A DNA stretch of 44,974 nucleotides. Origin: Aigarchaeota archaeon. GTDB taxonomy: Archaea > Thermoproteota > Nitrososphaeria_A > Caldarchaeales > Wolframiiraptoraceae. The stretch covers positions 30,517-75,490 of the forward strand of contig JANXDQ010000001.1 in the NCBI GenBank assembly GCA_025059415.1, given 5' to 3'. The notes beneath the pieces were generated by a model. That model was given only the letters and a program-made list of their open reading frames with translations. It had not been told where the DNA came from and ran no database searches. This document shows positions 35,169-42,998 of the stretch, piece after piece; position 1 is the stretch's first letter, and each line of letters starts with the position of its first letter. The position numbers and the translations under genes were made by a program.

Positions 35169-35495
35169 TTAGGCTATCCAGATCAAGACCGCGACAAGTA
35201 GCCCGTAAATGGCGATTCCCTCGGCCAAACCCACGAAGATTATTGTTCGCCCAAGTAACTCAGGCCTCTCCGCCGCGCTTGCTATTGCAGCCACCGAGAT
35301 CCTGGCCACCGCGTATCCTGCTGCTATTGAACAGACCCCAACCGATAAGGCCATTGTTATAAACCTTATACTCTCAACTTCTGCCATCGGCGTTACTGCG
35401 TTTTGTTCAGCCGCGATTGCCGGATATAGGCTACCGGAAAACATTACCAAGAATGTTAAGAACATCGATAGTATTCTTCCTAAACCTGTTTTCAC
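35169..35495 (-). CDS. atpK: A/V-type ATPase subunit K (proteolipid, c-ring)
   Basis: 108 residues. A signal-like N-terminus (RILSMFLTFLVMFSGSLYPA) ends near AIAAE; then one c-type hairpin: helix 1 FITMALSVGVCSIAAGYAVA, polar loop SAAERPELLGR, helix 2 FVGLAEGIAIYGLLVAVLIW with the ion-carrying Glu in LAEG. One hairpin per subunit. The Glu is followed by Gly rather than the Ser/Thr often found in Na+-type rings, which leans towards protons. Follows subunit I by 49 bases on the minus strand. Confidence 0.93.
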   Translation of the reverse strand: MKTGLGRILSMFLTFLVMFSGSLYPAIAAEQNAVTPMAEVESIRFITMALSVGVCSIAAGYAVARISVAAIASAAERPELLGRTIIFVGLAEGIAIYGLLVAVLIWIA

Positions 35496-35544
35496 GCCCT
35501 TCCCCCTCTACTTTAGCATTTGGATCAATTAATTAACCTTATTT

Positions 35545-37980
35545 TTACAGCTTCCAAGGTCTGTAAGGGGATCCTGTCCCATGGTAGAACTTTGTGAAGA
35601 ATTCGTAGTAGAGAAGCCTTAGGGCCTGGATCATGCAGACCATGAACTCTATCGTTAACGCAAATAAGTTGAGGAATATGAGTCCTATGCCTATGCCCAT
35701 TATCGGATTAGCTTCCATTAGCTTGTGAACGAATATGGCGAGCGCCGCGTGGACTATCGCGAATCCGGCTATTCTTGCGTATGAAAATGTATTAGCCAAG
35801 AATGCGGTCACAGTTTCAAGGATGCTAGCTATCCCCGCGGAGAATGACTCCTTGACGAAGACGGGTTTCAATATCATCATTAGCATGCCGGCGATCATTA
35901 GGGAGAAGGGCCACTGTAAGAGCGCACCTATCCCGAGTTCTGGAAACTCTAATATGCCGGGAACCACCGTTATCCCGACAAAGTAAAAAGCAGTTAATAT
36001 GAACCCTATAAATGATATTAACCCGGCTAAGCCATGTTGACTTAATATAGCTTCTGGTAAATCGTTACGTTTAAGTTCGTTGTAGATTGCCAACACCATC
36101 GCGAGCAATATTTGAGCAATGCCGAAAAATATCGCGATCTTTATGAGCCAAAGCGTCACGCTTGGATTCTCTATCCAGCCTGCGTGAAGTCCGGGGATGA
36201 GGGGGATTGTCTCGATTAAAAAGAATTCCCCAAAGAGGAGGCCGAAAAATGCCGAGGATATTCCGAGACCAATCATCAGGTTTCCGAGTTTCTGGGAGTT
36301 TAGACCCAAAAACTTCTTCTTAAAGACGCGGGAAAAGAAAATCCCGATAGCTATTATCGCGATCCCGTGGCCGAGATCTGGAAACATCAATCCAAACATC
36401 AACGTCCATAAAATGCCGGAGACAATTGTTGGATCCACTTCTCCGTGCTCGGGCCAACCATACTGAACAATCAAGCTTTCAAACGTATTGAAAGGCTTGG
36501 GATTTCTAAGGGCCGTTGGAACCTCTTCCCCGGGCTCTGGATCCATTACTTCAAAGAATAATGCCCCACCAACCCTCCCCCTAAGCTTCTCAAGTTCGAG
36601 CTTTAATTTCTCGATGTGATCCGCCAAGACCCACCCTTGGATAACGCGCATGGTTTCACTTTTCAGGGTTCCCATTAAGGCTTCACCAACCTTTAGATTC
36701 GTCTCCAGATAAGAGATGATTGCCCCCACCTTCGATGCAAATCTCGTCTTCAACTCCTCTAGTCTAGCTTCAACCTTTTCCTTTTCAATTAGATTTTCCT
36801 CGAGTTTCATATTTACATATTTGAGGACCTCGTCGATTTTTCTTGGCAACTTGGAAAGAACACTTATTTCTTTAAATCCAAATGATGTCAACTGGCTTCT
36901 AATCTCCTTGGATCGATCCCTGAGACAGACAACGTAGAGAAGCGCCGTTTCGTCTAGTTTGGTATCAAGGGTCCCCGCGAATGCCGATATCGTCTCAAAG
37001 TCCCCGGTTTCGGGTAATTCGTCGGTTAACTTCTTGAGGTTTTCTAGAATTGAGCTTAGTCTTTCCAGGCGCCTTCTCTCTCCCTCAATTCTATGAATCT
37101 GCATCTTTATGGAATTATATTCTATTTGAAATCTATTGATTAAATCTCTGACTTCCTTTTCATCCAATTCTATCTCTTCTGCGTGTTGCATGGAGTGATG
37201 GGGAAGTATTCCACGGAGTTTCACAACCTCCTCGTAGAGCGCTCTCAACCGTCCGGCTTCAGATGAGTCTTCCTCAATGAACCCCATCAACCGCTCCTTG
37301 AGATCATTCAACTCCTTCTCAATTGACTTTACCTTGTCGCCAATCTTCGATAACTCTTCATCGATTAGGGATATCGCTTCTTGGCAATCCTTTGGAAATC
37401 CGTCGGGAAATTTTACAACCTCGAAGTTGAGGCCAGTTAAGGCCCTATCTACCTCGTTCCAGCGATCCATTAAGCCCACTAAATATATCAGGACCTGGCC
37501 ATCGGAAAGATCCACATGTTTCATGGCGAATAATCCATTGGCCATAAGCTTCTGTAATTCTTGGAGTCCATTTCTGGGTAATATTCCGATTGTTGAGAAT
37601 ACTTCGCCAAAGCTCCCGACTTCCGGCAACTGTTTCTCTCCCATGCGTAGCAATGCCTCAACGACCATCTTCATCCTCATGAGATTGGATTGTTTGGTTA
37701 GATAATCATCCAATGTGTTCTTAAGCCTAGTATACTCCTCGTAGAGGTTTCCCTCTTCTTCAAAAAAGCTTCCAGTCAGCATTCTGCTAAGTTCAATAAA
37801 TTTACGATATATCGTTTCCAGCTCCCTCAATTTCTCGGTTTCCATTTCTCTGAACCTAGATGCATCTTCATTTGTTAGCTTTCTGAGCTGGATTACTCCG
37901 AGCTCTCCCAATCTTCTAAGGACTCGGGCTTCATGATCCCTTAGAGTAACGATTAGCAACTTCTTGGCGGGAATTATCAA
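35545..37980 (-). CDS. atpI: A/V-type ATPase subunit I (a-subunit)
   Basis: 811 residues, longer than the roughly 650-700 usual for archaeal subunit I. The N-terminal 450 residues are cytoplasmic with two coiled-coil arms (for example FIELSRMLTGSFFEEEGNLY and KSIEKELNDLKERLMGFIEE). The C-terminal part has about eight transmembrane helices beginning near PTIVSGILWTLMFGLMFPDL and containing SYARIAGFAIVHAALA with the essential Arg of the ion path. Start is TTG at 37980. Extra length seems to be in the coiled-coil arms. It heads a minus-strand pair with subunit K, convergent to the other subunits. Confidence 0.94.
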   Translation of the reverse strand: MIIPAKKLLIVTLRDHEARVLRRLGELGVIQLRKLTNEDASRFREMETEKLRELETIYRKFIELSRMLTGSFFEEEGNLYEEYTRLKNTLDDYLTKQSNLMRMKMVVEALLRMGEKQLPEVGSFGEVFSTIGILPRNGLQELQKLMANGLFAMKHVDLSDGQVLIYLVGLMDRWNEVDRALTGLNFEVVKFPDGFPKDCQEAISLIDEELSKIGDKVKSIEKELNDLKERLMGFIEEDSSEAGRLRALYEEVVKLRGILPHHSMQHAEEIELDEKEVRDLINRFQIEYNSIKMQIHRIEGERRRLERLSSILENLKKLTDELPETGDFETISAFAGTLDTKLDETALLYVVCLRDRSKEIRSQLTSFGFKEISVLSKLPRKIDEVLKYVNMKLEENLIEKEKVEARLEELKTRFASKVGAIISYLETNLKVGEALMGTLKSETMRVIQGWVLADHIEKLKLELEKLRGRVGGALFFEVMDPEPGEEVPTALRNPKPFNTFESLIVQYGWPEHGEVDPTIVSGILWTLMFGLMFPDLGHGIAIIAIGIFFSRVFKKKFLGLNSQKLGNLMIGLGISSAFFGLLFGEFFLIETIPLIPGLHAGWIENPSVTLWLIKIAIFFGIAQILLAMVLAIYNELKRNDLPEAILSQHGLAGLISFIGFILTAFYFVGITVVPGILEFPELGIGALLQWPFSLMIAGMLMMILKPVFVKESFSAGIASILETVTAFLANTFSYARIAGFAIVHAALAIFVHKLMEANPIMGIGIGLIFLNLFALTIEFMVCMIQALRLLYYEFFTKFYHGTGSPYRPWKL

Positions 37981-38203
37981 GCCTTCTTCCCATTAAGGGG
38001 AAATTCTTGTTTAATTTAAACTTGAGCTGTAAATCCTTTCTTCTTCGCAGGAGATCCGCCGAATAAAACCTTCATCACCTCGTTTATATTCTATCATCCT
38101 CCATTATTCTTAGGACTCCGGGCTCGGCGCGTAATTGAAAGAGATACGATCGGCTAAGTGATTACTTTTCGCCTATCGAGAACGATGAGCGTGGAGATGC
38201 GAT

Positions 38204-38710
38204 TCAATCTGTGGAGTGTGTCTTTGCCTCGAGGATTTCGAGGAGGCCCTCTTTATCTAATGCTATTAGGAGTTCGTCATAGGTGGCATCTATCTCCCTG
38301 ACGCATGTGTCGGGGAAGTTTAAGTCTATGACGATCCTGTGTTTCCAATAGTATCCACCTCCTTGGAGGTTCAGCCTCGTGAATAGGCCTATGAGGCGGG
38401 GGCCGAGCTTCAGATTCTTGACGTTCAAGAGGAATTCGACGAAGCAGTTTCTGTAGGCCTTCTCGTAAACATCGCCGTAAAACGTGTTGAAGTACACGTA
38501 GAGGGGGTGATCCCTCGTATATGTTTCCCAGCTCGTGAACTTTGTGTATATGGCCTGCCAGGATCCATCCTTCAAGATCATGTCTTCAAGGGAGATGGGC
38601 CTCTTCCAGCAGGACACGATGTAACCTCTTTCCTCTAGCATCGGTATGATGTATCCCCGTATTACCCCCTGCCTGATGAGCTCCAGCTTTTCGCGGAGAC
38701 TTAAGCCCAT
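38204..38710 (-). CDS. Conserved-looking hypothetical protein, soluble
   Basis: 168 residues, no signal or membrane segment. Features: a winged-helix-like start (LREKLELIRQGVIRGYIIPM, then LEERGYIVSCWKRPI), several aromatic residues (SWETYTRDHPLYVYFNTFYG) and FPDTCVREIDATYDELLIAL near the end. No family recognised. It starts at ATG 38710 and is separated by about 95 bases from the thioredoxin fusion gene upstream, so cotranscription is possible. Codon use is like that of its neighbours. Confidence 0.65.
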   Translation of the reverse strand: MGLSLREKLELIRQGVIRGYIIPMLEERGYIVSCWKRPISLEDMILKDGSWQAIYTKFTSWETYTRDHPLYVYFNTFYGDVYEKAYRNCFVEFLLNVKNLKLGPRLIGLFTRLNLQGGGYYWKHRIVIDLNFPDTCVREIDATYDELLIALDKEGLLEILEAKTHSTD

Positions 38711-38804
38711 ATAACCACGCTACCCAATTCACTATCCCTGAATCTGCCTTTCACTCATAAAAAATATAAATAAAAATATTTTTGGTGGTGTTGAAATTCG
38801 GCTA

Positions 38805-39494
38805 CTAAAGGACTTTCTTCAACGCATCTTCTAGAGCTTCCTCCGTCGTTCCGCTGCCTATGAATCGGGCCACCTCTCTGTGCTCCCTGTCCAGGATCAC
38901 GTAGGTCGGGGTTCCCTCTACGCCATACTCCTTGAAGACCCTTCCGTTGTCCACGAGGTGCACCCAGTCGGTGCCGTGTTTTTTGATGAATTCGCTGGCT
39001 ATTTCCCGAAACTCTTCACTCGACGAATCGCCATACATGACCGATATGAAGACTACTCGGTTTCCATATTTCTCCTCAATTTCCTTGATCACGGGCGTCA
39101 TCTTAACGCAGTGGCCGCATAGGGGAGACATGAACTCTAGGAACACCGGCCTCCCACTGAACTGGGATAAGCTCCCCATCTCCCCTGTCAATCCTAGTGA
39201 ATCAATTTCCGGGAGAGCGAAGTCGGGCGCTGATCTCAAAGTAGTTTCCGTAAAGGTGGTTTCCGCGGTAGAACTGGATACAGATGTAGTTGTGGAGGTT
39301 GCGGTACTCGTCGCGGGGAGCGGCTGGACGGTTATCAAAAATATCATGATGAAGATTATGGATATTATCACCGCTAAGGCCCCTAATCTAGTACCATAAT
39401 AATAGCCCCGGTGAGATGTCTTCATGTGTTGTTTTAGGGCTGCCGGAGTGGCGAAAACCTTTCCGCAGGTCCGGCATTTGTTCCTCGAAGTCAT
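38805..39494 (-). CDS. C2H2 zinc finger - transmembrane - thioredoxin-like fusion protein
   Basis: 229 residues in three parts. Residues 7-28 are a classical C2H2 finger (C7, C10, H23, H28; C-x2-C-x12-H-x4-H). Residues about 37-56 are one hydrophobic helix. A Ser/Thr-rich linker (60-88) leads to a TlpA/redoxin-like domain with DFALPEIDSL, FLEFMSPLCGHCVKM (CGHC at 126-129) and GVEGTPTYVILD (cis-Pro loop). The natural topology puts the finger in the cytoplasm and the thioredoxin domain outside. The CGHC centre suggests disulfide exchange on surface proteins. ATG at 39494 chosen, with TATA-like CTTTAAT about 30-38 bases upstream; a TTG lies three codons earlier. Confidence 0.85.
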   Translation of the reverse strand: MTSRNKCRTCGKVFATPAALKQHMKTSHRGYYYGTRLGALAVIISIIFIMIFLITVQPLPATSTATSTTTSVSSSTAETTFTETTLRSAPDFALPEIDSLGLTGEMGSLSQFSGRPVFLEFMSPLCGHCVKMTPVIKEIEEKYGNRVVFISVMYGDSSSEEFREIASEFIKKHGTDWVHLVDNGRVFKEYGVEGTPTYVILDREHREVARFIGSGTTEEALEDALKKVL

Positions 39495-39560
39495 CGGGCT
39501 CAAGAACTTGTTGGCGTTGGAGCATTAAAGGTTTTGGGAATCAGGGGCTAGAGAAATCGG

Positions 39561-40985
39561 CTAAGGAGACCTCTTTGCCGGTCCACCCCTATTCGGGACT
39601 TGCCCCGGCCTTTCACCCCTATCCCTGGTGCCGGACTTCAGCTCCTCGATCTCATCTTTTACCTTGTTTAGGGTTTTCTCGACCCTTTCTAGGATCTTTA
39701 AGGCCTTTTGACCGTTTCCAGCATCGAGGTCCTTGCTGGCATCCTGCATCTCACTCAAGATTTTCTGGATCATTTCCTCAATATCGTGGAACACGTCTTC
39801 TGGGAGCTGGCCTTTTAATTCTCTAAGCCTTTCCATCAATTGATCGCGTTGTCTCTCGAGATCGCGCATCCTCTCGCGAAGTTTTTCCAAAAGCCTTTCC
39901 CGCATCTCCTCCCTCTCGGAAATCTTCTCGAACATCTTTTCAGCGTTCTTCAGCGCCCTTTCGGCTTCGACTAGGACTATAACTGCCTGTTTAAAGCTGA
40001 GGTTCCCCTCCCTAAGCATGTCCAGCGCATTCCTCAGTTTGCCTAGCACCTTGTCGAGTTCCTCCCCAAGCGCGGTGAGGTTTTTCTCGATGGCAGCTTC
40101 CCTGAGCTCCTCCAGTTCCTCGAGGCATTTCGCCATCCTCTCCTCTACCTGTCTTAGTCCGGTCTGAGTCCTATTTTTCACCAGCTCATGGATCTCACGG
40201 CGGCTGAGATTGTGCCTCTCCCTGAGCTCCTCCCACCTCTCCTTAGCCAGCGCCAGCAGCTCTCTCATCGCCGAGATCTTCTCCATCGCGTGCTCTATTG
40301 CGGCTATCGCAACTGGAGATGCGTTGAGAAATGTCAACTTCTCCTTAACCCTCTCCAAAACCTCTAAGACCTTGGAGCTGCTATTAAATGCCCTTTCAAG
40401 GCCAGTCATGTTTCCCCATTCAGCCGACTTATTTGTGAATTCTAGAATCGACTCGGTGATGTTGTGGACCTCTGCCGGCGCCATCCGGGCCCGGATATCC
40501 TTCATGATCCCCCTGAGATGTCCAAAAGACCACGCATGCCTTAACTTCTCCTTGAATTCAAAACGTTCTTCTTTGCTGACGTTTAGCCCCATGAAGGCGT
40601 GTTCCAGTCTCTCCCGCAATCTCTCGGAGAGAGCCCTCGTGACATTCTCCTCGCCCACGAGCCCCCTGGAGTCCATGTTTCTCCTTAATTCCGCTAGGAC
40701 CGCCTTTGCCTCCCTAACGAAGTCGTTGAGCCCCTCACGTGACATCGCACTGACGTTTGCAGCTAAGGTTTCCCTGACCCTGACTTTAAGCTCGGCGGTC
40801 ATGTTTGACATTTCTGCAGCCCTAGCGATAATGCGTTGCAGGAGCTCCGCCTGAGTCCTCAATCTACGGAGCTCGGGATCCATCTCGGAATTACCCGCCT
40901 CTGCGGATACGATGGATGACATCATGCTTATGGCCAGTAGGGATAATAGGATGAATGCTGTGAACTTTAGGGTAACGTTCCCCAT
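39561..40985 (-). CDS. Secreted sequon-rich coiled-coil protein, unrecognised
   Basis: 474 residues. N-terminal signal peptide (FTAFILLSLLAISMMSSIVS, cleavage near SAEA). The mature part is almost entirely charged helix with coiled-coil patterns, ending in a Lys/Arg/Gly/Pro tail (RGERPGQVPNRGGPAKRSP). I count 13 N-x-S/T sequons outside the signal, from NMT near residue 61 to NLS in the last third, spread through the helices, so it is probably heavily N-glycosylated at the cell surface. No membrane anchor follows the signal. It stands directly downstream of the membrane-spanning regulator, with a repeat cluster in the gap. Confidence 0.8.
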   Translation of the reverse strand: MGNVTLKFTAFILLSLLAISMMSSIVSAEAGNSEMDPELRRLRTQAELLQRIIARAAEMSNMTAELKVRVRETLAANVSAMSREGLNDFVREAKAVLAELRRNMDSRGLVGEENVTRALSERLRERLEHAFMGLNVSKEERFEFKEKLRHAWSFGHLRGIMKDIRARMAPAEVHNITESILEFTNKSAEWGNMTGLERAFNSSSKVLEVLERVKEKLTFLNASPVAIAAIEHAMEKISAMRELLALAKERWEELRERHNLSRREIHELVKNRTQTGLRQVEERMAKCLEELEELREAAIEKNLTALGEELDKVLGKLRNALDMLREGNLSFKQAVIVLVEAERALKNAEKMFEKISEREEMRERLLEKLRERMRDLERQRDQLMERLRELKGQLPEDVFHDIEEMIQKILSEMQDASKDLDAGNGQKALKILERVEKTLNKVKDEIEELKSGTRDRGERPGQVPNRGGPAKRSP

Positions 40986-41040
40986 GCCCTCGATCCACCG
41001 CTAGAAATCATCGGCTAGCACGGATATGAGGAACCCCCTG

Positions 41041-41085
41041 GAAAATGGGTTTCATCCGTTTTCTCCCACAAGAAAACGGGTTTCA
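41041..41085 (-). promoter_or_regulatory. Repeat cluster between regulator and secreted-protein gene (candidate operator)
   Basis: GAAAATGGGTTTCA (41041-41054) and GAAAACGGGTTTCA (41072-41085) are direct repeats with one mismatch, 31 bp apart start to start (three helical turns). Between them CCGTTTTC (41056-41063) is an exact inverted copy of GAAAACGG (41072-41079), forming 8-bp arms with an 8-base loop. The cluster starts 56 bases upstream of the secreted-protein start and overlaps the stop of the regulator gene. It could be the operator of that regulator or a terminator hairpin; repeated half-sites in both orientations favour a binding site. Confidence 0.5.
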
Positions 41086-41982
41086 CTCAAAGTCTCGGAT
41101 CAGTAGGAGCTTATTGAATGGCCCCTCCTTGACTATCTCGATATATCCGAGTTCCTCAAGCTTCCTGACATGCCTCCAGAGAGTCGTCTTCGGCAACCTC
41201 AAAACGGCCTGTAGATCCCCCTGCATCATCGACCCGCCACTCCCCTTAATCAGCCTCAGGATCTCCAGATCTACATTGGATAAGCCCTCTCGTAGGAACC
41301 GTGAACGGCCACGTCTCCTGAGTAGGAGGACTGAAGACGCCGCAGCTATGGCGATCACCAAGCCCGCCGCTATTAACCCAAACTGAGCCCAGAACGCCAC
41401 CTCCGTTCCGGTGAAAGCTATAGACGTATACGTCTCGGTTGGCGGAGCTGTAGCTTTCTCCGTATGCGTCGCTGTCGTAGTGGTGGCCGTGCTCGATTGG
41501 CTGGATGTCGACGTGGCCATTTTCCTAATCACGTATTCGATCACCTGTGGACCATAGAATTCTATGAGCAGGCCGCCGTCAATGTATGTGAAGGCCACGG
41601 CGTTATCCGGGACCGAGAGCAGGACTATCTCAGGGTTCAGGATCAGCTTTACTAAATCGTCGCCCCTCACCTCGAATGAGAACACGTTATCGGTGACGGA
41701 GATGTTCGCGAGATAGGTTATCTCGACGCTACCCGGTTGTGGGGAAAATACGTAGAGCGAGTCGCCCTCATAGATCGGGACCAATTTTGACTCATTAATC
41801 TGAACCATTATTGACTCGGGTATGGGCTCCACGGGCAACGGGATGACGTTTAACCCCTCCTCGACTTCGGCGACAAACTTAACGGATACTACGCCATCAG
41901 GATCGATGGTCACTTGAGCGCCTTGGGCCTGTGCAGCTGCGAAAAACACCAGTAAAGCGAGTAAAAGCCCGGTGATCTTCAC
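41083..41982 (-). CDS. Membrane-spanning winged-helix regulator (one-component sensor)
   Basis: 299 residues. Signal peptide (GLLLALLVFFAAAQAQG), an extracellular beta-rich domain of about 130 residues (DPDGVVSVKFVAEVEEGLNV, GDSLYVFSPQPGSVEITYLA), a Ser/Thr-rich stalk (about 155-190), one transmembrane helix (FGLIAAGLVIAIAAASSVLL), a basic stop-transfer (RRRGRSR) and a cytoplasmic winged helix (LEILRLIKGSGGSMMQGDLQ, LPKTTLWRHVRKLEELGYIE). Such archaeal proteins are thought to sense outside signals and bind DNA at the membrane. TATA-like AAATATAATATT is 25-35 bases before the ATG, giving a leaderless message. The probable targets are its own cluster. Confidence 0.85.
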   Translation of the reverse strand: MKITGLLLALLVFFAAAQAQGAQVTIDPDGVVSVKFVAEVEEGLNVIPLPVEPIPESIMVQINESKLVPIYEGDSLYVFSPQPGSVEITYLANISVTDNVFSFEVRGDDLVKLILNPEIVLLSVPDNAVAFTYIDGGLLIEFYGPQVIEYVIRKMATSTSSQSSTATTTTATHTEKATAPPTETYTSIAFTGTEVAFWAQFGLIAAGLVIAIAAASSVLLLRRRGRSRFLREGLSNVDLEILRLIKGSGGSMMQGDLQAVLRLPKTTLWRHVRKLEELGYIEIVKEGPFNKLLLIRDFE

Positions 41983-42175
41983 TAATGATAAGCACCAACA
42001 TTACGAAATATTATATTTTCTTCCCGATGCAAATCAATGAGAATCGGCTCGAAAACCTCGAATACCTAATTTCGCCGGTCAACATGAAGAGGTCTCTTAT
42101 GTTGAAGCCGCTACGATGTCTTGATGTAGATTTATTGTAGCTTGAGCGTGGATCTAATCTGGGTTAAGCTGGATC

Positions 42176-42673
42176 TTAACGCATTTTATAACCGGCTTTG
42201 ATGATATTCCTCGCCGCTATCTCCGCGGCCTTTGACATTACCTCCGCACATTTATTCCAGGCCCCTGACTCGATGAATTCCTTGACATCCTTTTCGTCTC
42301 TTAAGTTATAGACCCTGTCGAAGAGCCTCTTATGGATCTCCCTACAAATGGATGTCCCGAACTCATCCTTAAACTCGTCATAGATCCTGGTAGCTACCTC
42401 CATGCTCCTCGAATAATCCTCCGACATATCCGTCCTCTCCAACCTACTACGGCCGAAAATCACCCCAACACATAGTAGTGCTCCCAGCAGGGCCCCGCAT
42501 ACTTCGCCCGACCTCGCAACCCCTCCGGAGAGGGGAGATGCCGCCTTAAACACTTCGATGTCCGTTAACCCAAAGACCTCTTGAAGGGCCTTCAACGTCA
42601 TCTGAGCGCAACCATGAAACTCCTCCCCAAGAATCCCGGCCAACCTAGCGGCCCGCCTCGGCAGATCCTCCAT
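42176..42673 (-). CDS. C_GCAxxG_C_C family redox-type protein
   Basis: 165 residues. Family marks: GCAQ near C22 (followed by helices), SPLSGGVARSGEVCGALLGA with C59 and then LLCVG with C68, and a final Cys in TSICREIH. These proteins (TIGR01909) are helical with conserved cysteines believed to act in redox chemistry or metal binding; function unproven. The ATG at 42673 has GGAGG about ten bases upstream and a TATA-like GTAAATTTATGAG further up. It is the first of the minus-strand group leading to the thioredoxin fusion, though about 190 bases separate it from the regulator gene. Confidence 0.85.
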   Translation of the reverse strand: MEDLPRRAARLAGILGEEFHGCAQMTLKALQEVFGLTDIEVFKAASPLSGGVARSGEVCGALLGALLCVGVIFGRSRLERTDMSEDYSRSMEVATRIYDEFKDEFGTSICREIHKRLFDRVYNLRDEKDVKEFIESGAWNKCAEVMSKAAEIAARNIIKAGYKMR

Positions 42674-42676
42674 CAC

Positions 42677-42998
42677 GCACTTCCTCCAGAAAAAACATGA
42701 ATTGGCTCATAAATTTACATATCGCCAAGCGCTTGGAGCAGACCGAGCTCAGGCACATATCTCCGATCCTCCAAGTTTCTTATCACCGGGTATAAGAAGA
42801 TCTAAGATACCGGCGCGTAGGAAATTAGGCCTAATCCAGAACCTTTTAGTCGTAAATGCTCATAGCGAACCCTATCGTATTATTCACGTCCGAGTGGTTT
42901 AAGGATTATTGGGAGATTACGTAGCCGATACCCTGGTTTTACAAAGTGGTTAAGCTGGACATCACGCTTAAAAGAATGAGGCCGCAGCTGGAGCCGTA
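42677..42998. other. Divergent intergenic stretch
   Basis: No gene on either strand. At the left is the leaderless-plus-Shine-Dalgarno promoter of the C_GCAxxG protein (TATA-like at about 42708-42718, minus). At the right CGCTTAAAAGAAT (42966-42978) is about 25 bases before the ATG of the Roadblock protein (plus). The middle 200 bases show no repeat or RNA element I can name. Confidence 0.5.

Noticed and set aside
37981..38203. Possible C/D-box RNA on the minus strand starting at GTGATGA near 38078
   Set aside because: The C box is perfect but no CTGA D box follows at suitable distance and there is no closing stem.
39416..40854. Long plus-strand open frames across the thioredoxin fusion and the secreted coiled-coil gene
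   Set aside because: They mirror the helical Glu/Lys/Leu-rich minus-strand genes and have Ser/Leu-rich shadow composition; the minus-strand proteins have signals and domains.
42702..42902. Open frame of 66 codons on the plus strand before the Roadblock gene
   Set aside because: No ribosome binding site, no recognisable protein features, and it overlaps the promoter of the divergent C_GCAxxG gene.
42162..42959. GGTTAAGCTGGA at 42162-42173 and 42948-42959, flanking the C_GCAxxG gene
   Set aside because: Twelve-base matches are expected by chance in 45 kb, and there are no target duplications or transposase.
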